DNA of 64,000 nt from Microplitis mediator (Eukaryota; Arthropoda; Insecta; Hymenoptera; Braconidae). Shown piece after piece: positions 22,370 to 35,300 of the stretch. Position 1 is the stretch's first letter. Each line of letters opens with the position of its first letter. The stretch lies in assembly GCF_029852145.1 (NCBI RefSeq), contig NC_079970.1:17167331-17231330 (forward strand), given 5' to 3'. The notes below the pieces were generated by a model. That model was not told where the DNA came from and did no database searches. It worked only from the letters and a program-made list of their open reading frames with translations. A program made the position numbers and the translations under genes.

Positions 22370-25300
22370 CTAGAACATTTTTTTTTTAATTAATAATTAT
22401 CATTTATTTATAATATTCATAATAGTCTATGATTATTTATTTAATTTTCTTTTTTTTTTTATCAATAAGAAAATGTTTTTAGATAATCGGCGGTGGTTAG
22501 AGTAATTAATTATGACGTGTGGTTTTGTAAAATGAAGTGGTTTTGTGATTTCGCATTAAATTTTTTATCACAGAAATTGATTTTAATAGAGAAAAAAAAT
22601 CCGATTACCAATTCTTATATTTTGAGAAAATAATTTTTGTTGATGATGATTAATCAATAAAATATATATTTTTAACTCCAAGAATTAATTAATATTAATT
22701 ATTACACACTGAGTACAGAAAAAACATCTAGCAAGAGAAATATTATTGATTAAGCAATTTATTTGATTGATGATTAATAAAATATTTTTTTATCTTAATA
22801 AATTATTATTATTATCTATTTTATTAAAAGAATAAGGAACATTTTGTTCCAGCCATATGATAGAATGTTGTTGAATTTGGTAACGTTAGATAGATCTTGA
22901 CTTGAATTTGTGTCTTTTCATGGTTTGAGCTCTTTTTCATTGCCAAGTATCGAGATAGATCAATTTATCTATATCATTCGAATTACATTTAAATTACGCG
23001 GGAAAAAAAGACAATCGTATTCATTTTCTTCAAATAAATTAATATTTTAATTATTCTGTCACTGAGTATGACTGAATATATATATAATTGAGAGAAAATA
23101 AGAAAAGTTTAGTCTATGCCATATCTATGTCAAAAAAAAATTTGTCCGTGTTTCGATTTTTTTTCAAGAATCTCATAATTATACAATCATCGAAATCAAT
23201 AAGTCTGCGAGTTAATGATGAGATTTGTCTCATTAAATTTCAATGATAATAGAAATAAAAAAAAAGATTCTAGAGTTAATTATAAAGTATAGATTTTAAT
23301 AAACAATAAAATTCAAATCATATTTTATAAATTTGGTAGTAATACTCGGGCAGTCACGTAGTGACTGTAGATTGTTCGATATTATTATTATTATAATTAT
23401 TAATCATTAAAAAAAAGTTTTAATGGACTTATTTAAACTGAATAGTTTATTTATCTATTTTTTTTTTCAAAGAAGATTTTTACTAAAATTAATTATGTAT
23501 CCCAAACTTTGAATTAAAAAGTAATTAATCAAAAATTTCTTTTTTACTTTCATTAGCTTTAATTCGATGCGTAATAAATTTCAATTTGAACATTTGCCAA
23601 TTTTTTGACAAATAAAAAATTTTTTATTTTTTACATTTCGTAGAAAATAATTTACGACGAAATAAAATTACAATTTTTTAAATTCTTAAAGTTTTTATAA
23701 TCTGTGTAATTTAGAATTGAAAGAAAAAGTTTATAAAATCAAAATCGACGTAGTGAATTGTAATGTTTAATTAATGACAATTGATACGTTATAATTTTTC
23801 ATCAATTAAAAACCAGTTTTACGGAGCTAAGTATATTTCATGTAATGATTAATTAAATTATTAAAGTACTAAGTTTATATAATAGTTATTGCAGACAAAA
23901 ATATTTATTTAGCTCGAAGTAAATTTAATTATCGTAATAAATCTTTGTAAGATTTAAAATTTATTGAAGTATCAAAATTATGCGTCTATTAAAGTCTGAG
24001 ATATACATTTGATTTAATTTATTATTACTATTAGTTATCTGTGCTTTATTCTAAAATCGAATATTCTTTTAATCATCACTGTTATTATTGTTTGAAATAA
24101 AATAAGCGAGTAATAAAATTCTAAGACTTACAAAAATAATTAAAAAAGAAAAAATTTTAATTAATTATCTAAGTAATAATCCGATGAGTTGAATTATTCA
24201 CTTCATTTTACAGTAAATCGATAAATATTTATTGTAATTAAAACCAAAATTTAGTTCTTAATTATTTTCGAGTATAAATTCATTGTATAAATATAAGTGA
24301 AACTTTAAAAAAATAATCAATTCAAAAAAATGTATTTCAATTAAAAAAAGTATGTTCAACTATAAGGCTTTATGCTTGTAGTTTACATTCAATAAATATA
24401 ACATTAGTAAGTGACGAGCAGTTTAAATTATTAATAAAATGAGAACAATTGCAAATAATATGCTCAAGTGTCTCAAGTATATTTATATATTTATTTTATA
24501 AGCAAAGTTGGCTGGTATTATTTAATATCTAAATCTAAGTCTGTCTTCTTATAAATCAAAATTCAAAATTTAAATAACACATTTAATAATAGAAAATTTA
24601 TGAATTTTGTTTAAGACTAAATTATGTAAATAAAATATTTTATTTATTATTATAAATAACAGAAAATTTAATTTTGAATACTTTTTTTAATAGAAATTAA
24701 TATAAAATTATTTTTTAAAAATATTGGCAAGTATTTAAATCATTCAAATGAATTATCAGTAAAACTTAAATGAATAATGATATATAAAATAATTTAAAAG
24801 CCTAAAGAATCCGGAAATCGTGTAGAGTAGTTTAAAGTTTAAACGAACTTGAGTAGAAATGACGATTTAAATTAAACCGAGTGTCTTCTACTGTCTTTCT
24901 CACTATTTAATTATTTTTAGCAAGTACATCGTTGTTGAATACCTACTCTGACATTTATTAAAGTTACTTGTGAAATTAAACAGTATGCCAAGAAATATTA
25001 ATTCATAAAGCCTTATAATTTTCAGCTCGATTAATTTTTTTTAAAGCACTATTTAACATTTATAATAGACCTTTACTTCAATTTATATGCATACAAGTCT
25101 TTGTTTAATATTTACTTTTTTAGTCAAGTAAATAAATTTATTAAATTTTTACTCTGTACCCGGGTAAAAATATTATGCAAAAACTACACTGGAAAAAAAC
25201 CTAAAAGGCTAAATTTTGCCGAAATCATGATGAAGCCATAGAATTTTATTCAAGGAGGCCGAAATTTGGTCTAAATCACGCTGAAGACGTAGAACTTTAT

Positions 25301-26355
25301 TGGAAGAGGTCAAAAATTTGCCGAAAAAATGCCCTTGGAAAAAAATTGTTAAAAAAGTGTTAACTATTCTAAACTTTAAAACGTTTACACTACGAAGAAC
25401 TTTTTTTGAACGTTTTTTAAACTTTTGAAAATTCAAGAGAAAAATCAATTAATATCCTAATACTATTAAGATATGCTAAAACGAAAAACGTTCAAAAATA
25501 GTTCAAAATTAGTTTTTTCTAAACGTATTTTGCACTGGAAAATGTTAATTTGTAGTATTAAATCAATTGTTTTTTCTGTGTATTTTAAGAAGTTTAAAAA
25601 TCGTTTAAAAAAAGTTCGTCATTGTGTCACGTTTTGAAGTTTAGAATAGTCAACACTTTTTTAACCTTTTTTCAGCAATTTTTTTTTACACGGAACGCCG
25701 AATTTTCATTGTTTTAAAGAAGCAGACCGAAAATTGACTGATAAATTGAGTCGGCCTTTTTTAAGCATAGGCATTCTGCCAGCTACATTTCGGAAGAGAT
25801 AAAATTTTATTATGTATTCGGCTTGAAATTTTTTTACCTGGGTAAGTTTAATGCAAGGGTCAATTGATAAAGTTAAAATAAATACAATCAACCATGCAAT
25901 TTTTTTTCAAGTATAGAAATACATGACTGAAACTAAATAAAAAGCAATGAAAAAAATAAAATCAAAGGACTTTTACATATCAAGTTATAAGATTTATATT
26001 ACGGATATATATTTAATTTAAATTGATAATTGAAAAAAAAAGCCCGTTAACATTTAATCATCTGTACATACCTACTTGACATCACAAGCCGCGTTAAAAT
26101 AAGGCATATCTCGGTGAATTATCAATTATATAATTATTCAATTATTTGATTAAAAAAAAAAAAAAAGAATATTTTACTTATTAAATCTATTATTTCTCTA
26201 TATATCAAGTTTTTATAATTAATTATTCAATTAATTAAAAAAAAAATAAATAAATAAAAATAATACGCATTACCGAGACTATTATTTGTTGTGTTGTGTA
26301 TGAACATAAAATTAAGTAAAGCTTGACTAAGTTAAATAAATAAATAAAATATAAC

Positions 26356-26397
<42 letters not shown>

Positions 26398-29300
26398 TAA
26401 TAAAAAATAAGTGCGCATTATTGGGAATAGGATATATATAACTAGAGAGCATACTACTAAGAAACAATTCAGAGGTTTCCAAAGTGAGGAAGCAGAGAAG
26501 CCACACAAAATTATTTAAAGTAGGATATATATGTATATATATATTATAAATAAATTAATTAATTAAAAAAAAAAAAAAAAAAAAACTTGTCGAAAGAAAA
26601 AGTTAAAAAAAAATATATATAGATATATATATTTAAAGTGTGACAAGGTAAAGAAGCCAATGAAAGTATGAAAATATTAACAAAAAAAAAATACTGACCT
26701 CTGTAAGCCTTTGTTAATGGCAAGCATGGCCTTGCCAGTGCTAAAACAAAAAACACAAGAGGACAACATAAGAGAAAATTATATTTTCGAAAGCCGGGCC
26801 GAAAAAGGATAAATTATATTTTCAAAAGCATTCTTTTTTCGACTACGGTGATTTCATTTAAAGAAAATAATTTTTTTTTTTTTTTTTTTTCTAAATATAA
26901 ATTTAAATATTCCTTGCTAGTAGCAGGAAAACAATAAGTATATAAAGCGGAATTAGATTGTGAGAGGAAGGATAAAGGATTTAAAAAAAACAAAATTCGC
27001 GCTGTAAATTAAATTAAAATAAAAACATTAAAAAAAAAAAATAAATGAATCGTAAAATAAAATGTGTTAGCAATAATAAAATTTAAAAAAAAATGTAATT
27101 TAACGTAAGTTTTAATAGTCTGTTTAAATAAAAAATGCATGTGTACTGTATAACTTAAAATAAAATAAAAAAAAATTTTTTGCTTCAAGTGTGTAAGGAT
27201 AATCGCTCGTACACAAAAATGTCCTGATAAACTCACGCTGCCTTTAATAGAGACTTTAAAATTAAAAATAAATGTTAAGTTATGAAGCTTTTAACCCAGT
27301 AAGCGAACAGGTGGATAAAAAGAGAAAAAAGTTATTCTTTGTTATTAAACGAACAATAAAACTCTTTTATATTATTTTTTTCTGAGCTCATCTATGTGTT
27401 GGAATGTAGAGTAGAAGAATAAAGAGCTGAAGCTGGGGATGTAGAAAAAATAATAAATGTAAGCAGCACGGCACTGAGATCGATAAAAGCTCCCGCAAGC
27501 TGAGAGTAAAGAGGTCAAAATAAAAAAAAATATATAAGAAAATAGGTAAGTGCTGTAAAGACTGAATATCAAAGAAGTAGAGAGAAATGTCTCTAAATAG
27601 ACAGCTGAGTTTTATAGATCTTGATGTATATATATATTTGTATTTATAAATATATATATAGATGTGTGTAATAAAGATCCAAGGACATAAAATAATTACT
27701 TTTAAAGTCTCACGAAAAAATGTAACTTTAATAAAAAATTAATTTAAATATTTTTAAATTTAATAACTTTGTTTTTCTTGGGCAGAGCGAGTAGAGGCGA
27801 GTAGGTACCTGGATAGTGGCGACAGTGGAATGTACCTGAAGCGGCCGGTTGGATGGTGGATAGGGCCGCCAAATCGACGACTTGCTTGTGGCGCCAGGTA
27901 AGCTGCTATCGGTGGTATGGCCTTGTTGTTGTTGCTCGGGTTGTTGGCGAACTTGACAGTGATCGGCTCGGTTGACCCTTTTGGTATGGTCCCATTCAGC
28001 TCCTGGATCGCACGCTCAGCCTCCACACGTTGGTCGAATCTTATGAAGCCGACACCTTTCGAAAGGCCTGCCAATTTCATCCCGTGCCAAACCAATATGG
28101 ATTTTTTTTTTCATTAAGATTAAGGCGTTAAGCGAGGGTATTACTACTTTGGTCAGTGGGATTGGATGCCATTGTGAATCATGGAATAAAACTGCTGCCG
28201 CTATCATTTTTTCTTTAATTTACCTTATTCACCCTTTGATAGCACATTTTTTTGACTAATTATCATTTTTTTTAATTTATAAATAATTCACTTGATAAAT
28301 TTTTTTTTTTTAGATTAAAACCAAATTTTTTATAAAGTTTTCAAATCCAGACGAAAATTATAGTATTCAGTATCAAAATTGACTGGATATCATTATATTC
28401 ATGTTTGAAATTATATAGTGTCATAGTAATATCAGACTATGCTGACCATTTAACAGAAATTTAAATAAATATATTTTTAAAATTACCACTATGGCAAAAT
28501 TTACAGTGAATACATCATAAATTACTGTAATGTACTCTCTTAAATTTGAAAAAGTGACTGTTCACTACCAAATAGTGATTGTCACGTGATCTTCACCAAT
28601 TCGTTTTTAGATAATAAATTTCACAATGGCTATAGTAATTATTAAAACATCTTTATTTAAATTTAATTTAAATGGCCAAGACAGTACGGCTTTACTTCAC
28701 GGAAAAAATTTACCATAAAATTTAAAGTGCTAGTTCAGTAAAATTGGAACCATACTCTAAAACCAAGTGTCTTATTTTAACACACATTAAATGTGTTCCA
28801 TGGTTAAAGCCAAAAGTAAAACTATATATCTATTGATTGCTTGTGATGTTTCAATGTTATTTGAAAAGTGTGTAAATTTTGACTACAAATTTAGTTTTAG
28901 AGTACAACTAGCGCCAATAGAAGTTTTTACAGTGCTCTTTATAAAATACAAAGTCTCAAAGCATACTATAGGTCTAGGGTAGAGGTACCGTTTTTGGCCA
29001 CTTTAGCACCAGTTTTGGACACTTGAAAATTTTTAATGAAATAATTTGTAAAATACGCAATGACATAACTAATTTTTCAAATGTGTAAAAAGATACTTTT
29101 ATCACACTGTTACAATGAAAATTTTATTCTGTACTTTTTTATTAATTAAAATAAAGTATTTAATGTCTAAAAATGGAGCACTGACCACAAATGGTACTTC
29201 TACTCTATATATTTTATAGGAAGAACTGTAAAAAGTTCCATTGGCACTGGTTATTCCGACTTTATTGAAGTAAAACTATAAATTTTATATAGAAATTTTC

Positions 29301-32300
29301 TCTGTGTACATTATACATGAAGCGAAAAAAAACTTAAAAATTTCAGGGTGAATAGTAAAAACAATTTCTTCAAACGCAAAAGTGTTAAAATTGCACCGTA
29401 TTATACAGTATTCAAATTTTTCCGTTCAAAGAGATTGTTTTTTATTGTTCACTCTGTAATTTATCAATTTTTTCCCCGCAGCATTCAAAACAAGAATAAT
29501 TTTTCGGTGTACACTTTAAGAAAGTAATTAAAAATCATGAATAAAGAATTTAAAAGCTGATAATACATAAGATAAAAGCACCAGTTTTGGACACAGTACT
29601 TTTTTTATGATAAATATTAAAAATATTGTAACTATAAGTGTAATTAAAGTAACTTTAAATACAATCGAAACATATGTGACTTTGCGTGCTATATAAAATA
29701 CTTTATCAAAATTTTTCAGGTATCCAGAGCCGGTAATTCTATCCCATTAATTAAAATTTTCAAATTTTTATTATTAGGATTAACATGAATAAATTTGCTG
29801 ATAATTAATTATTTATATTTTCTTTAAACAGAAAATAAATTGTGATTCCTCAAACTACAATATTTAAGTAACATAATTGTGGTAAAATTCACTACAGAAA
29901 ATAGTACCCATTACCACAAAAGTATAAATTCTAGCAACTGTACACTGAACAAAATAATTCGCGAATTAAAGTAAATGCATTTATTTGATCGGAAACTTTT
30001 GTCACTCAGTAAAGATTTTTTGAATCAATTTTATATTTATTCAATTCAAATAAACCTTATAAACTAGGTACGATTATTGCGATTAAATTGAATATTTTAT
30101 TGCTACCACACACTGATAGCTAACATTAATATATTTTATTGTAATTAAAAATCATTATTTTTCAGTGTAATTGACGTTACTACAAGTTAGTGTTGACATT
30201 TCTTTACATCAATTTGTAGTAATCTCAACTCTAGCTGTTTTGTAGCAACCACAATTTGTTTTCTTTGTAAATTTCTAAATGTTTCTGTGATAAAATTTGA
30301 TACTTAAATACTTTAATTTTGTATTATTTAAGAATATTCCGTGTAAAAAAAAAATTGTTCCAAAAAAGTTCGACATGTAGAATTTGTAAATTTGAGACAG
30401 ATTAGAACTTCAAGTTAAACTTTTTTTGAACTTTTGGATGTTAAGAGTAAAAAATACAGTTGATTTAAAAATGCATTAACTACATTTTTCCTTGTCATTA
30501 TAGAGATTTCAAAAGAGGCCTTTGATCTTTTCTGAATGAAGGAAAAATGTAGTGAAAATACGTTTTGAGAATTTCGTCTACGTAAAGTTTTATATCAACT
30601 GTATTTTTTATCGTGTAAATTTTAAAAGTTCGAAAAAAGTTCATCTTGAAATTCAAACCCGTCTCAAATTTAGAAGATCTGCATTTCGAACTTTATAAAA
30701 ATTTTTTTGAAACGATTTTGTGTACATGAGATTATTTTGAATACGTTTCAAAAAATTAACGAAAATAAAGAAGCATAAATTTAACAATGTGCAACAAAGG
30801 GTTAATTTTTAGACATCGAACCGTAAACTGGAGTTTATTTATTTATTTTTGTTGACTCATTACTTTCAAACCCGGATTAATTACTTCAATAAAATTTACT
30901 AAAATTTAATGAGCTGTAATTTGTCTCTAAAACAAATTAAATTTTTTTCGACATTCTAATGAGCACCACTCAAGGGCAAGTGTTTTAAATAATTCATCAA
31001 AGTACAAACAATTTTCTGTGTGCTTAAAGTCAACAGACTTTTTTTTATCCTTCAATGGCTATTATCCCTCGGAGGAATAATATACGTGTCAAAAAGTCAA
31101 CAAACTTTATAATGACGATGACGATGATGATAATAATGATGATGATGTACCTAAGTAACTTTTACGATAACATCAAAGAGCTGACATTTAAATACATTAA
31201 CATAAGTACATTTATCAACCAAGAAAATTTAACACAAAAAAAATTAACAGTTGACATTTGTCTAGTGATTGTTAAAAATATCCGCTCGTTGTTAAATTTT
31301 TTTTTTTACTCTAATCAGTTAATTAGGAGGTCGCAAAATTTTAATTAAAATTGCAGATTTATGTTTTAAATTATGATTTTTAAATTGACAAAATCAATTA
31401 AAATAATCGTTATGAAATTTAAAATCAAAAGTCAACAAAATGGAGTCCAGTTTAACAAAATTAGATGCGCGCGCACTGAACACAGTTCCCAATAAAATTT
31501 TTTTATTATTTATTTTTACTGCCGTACTAAGTAAAAAAGTGACAATTAGTTTTAACTGCAATATATTTATTTTAAAATAAATTATTTATTGACAAATATT
31601 AAAACTGTTTAGCAGTTTAATGAAAAATGCGAAAACCGAATAATGAAAAATAATTTTAGTTTTGCTAATTAGATTTAGTAAATTAAATCTAGTTGACAAT
31701 AAACTTTTTTATCACCGCAATATTGTCTTATAAATTTTACTACAAAAAATAAATTATAACTTATGTACTTAAAAGATTTTAATTTAAGTCAAATATTTAC
31801 TAAAATTTCAATTTTTGCAACGTGAAAAATTATGAAAAATTAAATCGTTTTATTTTTCCGTAACCGCGGATTTTTATGAACAAGAAAAAAAAATACATAA
31901 TTATAATTTTCTGCCATAACTCAGAAAATTCTTTTTTAATCTTTACTAGTTGGCAAATATGTAGAAAGTGGACTTCCTCAAAGATTAAAATATTTTAGTC
32001 CACATTAGATCACATGACTAAGCTTGCATCCTCTTGATTAAACAAATGATAAAACCTAATATACATATATTTTTTATCACTGATAAATAATCACATCAGC
32101 AGATAAAATTAGGCAGCAGTTTTAATAAATGATAAGGATTATGCATGGTGAGACCCGATGTGATTGATAATGATCATTTTCTTGAAGATATGAATATATT
32201 TATTACATTAATAAATATATATATTATTGATGATATCAAAATGATGAGTTATTATTTATGACTTATGATTGATGATAAAAGACGACACGACTTTATAATG

Positions 32301-35300
32301 AGGGTGTCCGAGCGAGTGGCTCGGTGCGCAATTACATTCGTTCTCTAAAACGAGATTACGAATAATTTTGGGTAAATTTTTTTTTTTTAAATAAATTAAA
32401 TTTCAAAAAATTATAAATTACTTTTGAAAAAATACAAAAGTATTAAATTTAAAAAATAATATAAATTTAATTCGCGAAGAATTAAATTAAATATATATAT
32501 GTATATATATCAAAGATAAATTTAAAAAATAAAGTTAAATTAAATATAAAAATGTTAATGAATTAATAATAATTAACACATTCATTAATAATTTGAAATG
32601 ATATATTAATAACAGGAAAAAAAATGATTTATTTATATTAAAATGAATACGTTAATGATATAATGATAATAATGATTATGATTAAGGATATTTGGAAAGG
32701 ATATGATATGTGTTAATGTGGATGTCAATTGTAATTTGTATACGTGTGCGTTATTCTTTCAACGCGCATAACACGAAAATTTTACCCCATAACGGAAAAT
32801 CCTTAATCTTTTTGAATTTTTTTTTTTTTTTCTTACTATTTATCTTTCTGCTCAACTATGTGTGCATCAAGAGATGAAATGAAAAAGATTATTTACGTAC
32901 CGGGTAAATTGTCTCCACCGCCAGTCACAAACTGTCGTACTAAACAGAAACGAAAAAAATCATATTCTCGTTAAAAAATTATAGCAAATAATAGCGAGAA
33001 TTTAGCGCCTTTGATTCGTAGCTCGTTCTTTATTTTTTTTTTAAATTAATAAACGAATTAATTAAAAATGATAAGAGATAAATTATAATTCAAATGATAA
33101 AATTGTCAATAATAATAATAATTTAAAAATTAGAGCCGCGAATCAGAGGCAAAAAAAAATTTTGATTAAAATAAATTATAAATATAATTTTTAATTAAAA
33201 TATCGATGCGTCTGCGTGGAATTTTAAAATGTATACTAATTGTAGTAGTTTTTTTCTAAGGATAATTAATTTTTTTTAGTGCAATTATTAGTAATAGTAT
33301 TAGTATTAGTATTAATAATAAAGCTTTTATAGTTAATTAAAGTTATTGTCAGGAAGTAGGATAAAAAATAATAATAATTATTGTTGTTAATTATTTTATA
33401 ATCACGAGGACTAAGGTTACCATGAGGTAGTGGTTTTGACACAAAAAATGATCAAATTATTAATATAATTAACATAAAAATATATTAATAACAATAATAT
33501 TAATAACGACAATAAAGATAAATTAAAAAGAAAATATATAAATCGGTAGATAAAAATTTAATAAAAGTCTTTTGGAAATAATAAATATGAATTATTTTTT
33601 TATACATAAAAGAATTTATCGGACGTGACAATCAACGTGGCCAATATTTGAAATTGTTTTTTAAACGAATAAACAAATCGAAAAAGGCGCACCGATCCAC
33701 CCTTATCTTCATTGGAAATATCTTGAACCTTTTTTTTTTTATTTTTTTATTTTATTTAGTGTAATTATTATTATTAATTTTTTTTATAAAACAATCTGAG
33801 TATAATTAATACTGAAATTAATTATAAATATTGTTAAATTTATATAAATAACAAGTGGCCCAAAAGATTGTCCAATAAAATTCATTATTTGAGTTTTATC
33901 ACATCAATCTCAAAAGGAAACCAACATCTTAATGGGAATCCCTGAAATTGGTTTTCTCTGATCGAGTCTCAGGGATTTATTATTTTAAACGGAACTCAGG
34001 TTTATAAGGACAAGTATAGTCTCAGACACCGGAAATTTATGTGTACTATGTTGTCTGAGAGTAACAGATTAGGTAATACATGCAATAGGGTATCGGTTAA
34101 GAACGGTTTGAATAATTATTTTTAGAGAATACTCAACGCCATCTTGATGATTTTTTTTTTAAATATTACTTTTACTTAATTTATTATCATTTTTTTTTCT
34201 TTTTAGTTTAAAACTTACCAGTGATGTTATCACAAAGAATTCGCGATGTAATTATCCTTCCGTAAGGACTGAATAGATTTTCTAAATCCTGTTGCGCCAT
34301 ATTTTTAGGTAAACCACTGACGTACAAATTTGCACCCTTAATTGCTTCGCTACTCGGTCTTGCATACGATACCTGTGATTAATTATGTAAAAAAGTGTAA
34401 TTAAAAAAAAAAAATTTTTAAGTAAAAATTATTAAAACTGTTGATAAATTTTTTCAGTATTAATTAATTATTAAATTAATTAAATAATAAATGATAAGTA
34501 ATTGATTATTTACCTTGATTGTTTTGTTTTGCAGTCGAAGACCATTTAGAGTGTTGATTGCCTTCTCAGCATCCTCTGGCCGATGGTAATTAACGAATCC
34601 ATAGCCCAAACTTTGTCCTAAAATCATATTTAATTACCAGTCAGTATTTTTTTTATGTTCTTAATATTTTTTTTTCTTTTAACTAACTGGATTGATAAAT
34701 TTTAAACAGTATGATAGATAAGTGTATGGAAAATAAGGATGCTGAGTTTGTTTGACAGTTTAATTTTTCTATAAATATCTTAAATGATCCCATTTTAATT
34801 TAATTTATAATATATATTTATTTTAAAACGTCAATTTGGTGATTTATAATGAACTTAAAAAAATATGTTATCTCAAAATATTTTTAACATTTAATATTTA
34901 GATTACAAGAGAATTTTTTGCTAAAGAATTTAAATACACGTGGAAAAAAAAATTATCGTTTGTTTTAAATGCGTAATTTTATTTTTATTCTAATAAACGT
35001 TTGCTTATTTTTTGAGATTAAAATGCGGAAAATTTTTCCTTTAATTTTTTATTTTTAAGCAAAAGAATTTTGATTAATAAAATTTCTTTAAAGTTAAGTT
35101 ATTATAAAGTTTACTTTATTTGACTTTTTTTTTTTTACAGTTAAACTCTTGAATTTAAAATATATTTTATAATGTAAATATTAACTTTTAAATTGCGCAA
35201 ACTGATAAGTGTAAACACTCGCAGGGTGTAAAATACCCGAGTTCGAAAAGATAAAAGTTACATAATTAAAAAAAAAAAAAAATAATAATTTCTTAATTAA

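Larger units (their letters stand above)
22370..26698 (-). other. elavl2: Last intron of the ELAV gene
   Basis: About 4.3 kb from GTCAGT to GTTCTAG. It holds a dispersed repeat copy (22826-23388), a foldback element (25337-25690) inside a larger inverted repeat (25157-25842), and an AAT microsatellite (26354-26400). The rest is plain AT-rich sequence. Confidence 0.7.
28068..32900 (-). other. elavl2: Large intron between the RRM2 microexon and the second half of RRM2
   Basis: About 4.8 kb, GTACGT to GGCAG. Contains the nested inverted-repeat elements at 28697-29308 and 30341-30725, a small GC-rich hairpin at 32309-32325, and GAT/GATAAT trinucleotide repeats near 31110-31150. No further exon was convincing. 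Confidence 0.7.

Noticed and set aside
27225..27240. Tiny exon before GTGAGT at about 27231
   Set aside because: Only about 5 nt between an AG and the donor; too small and out of frame.
27410..27500. Extra hinge exon
   Set aside because: CTTTACTCTCAG and CTACATCCCCAG look like acceptors but no GT donor follows at useful spacing.
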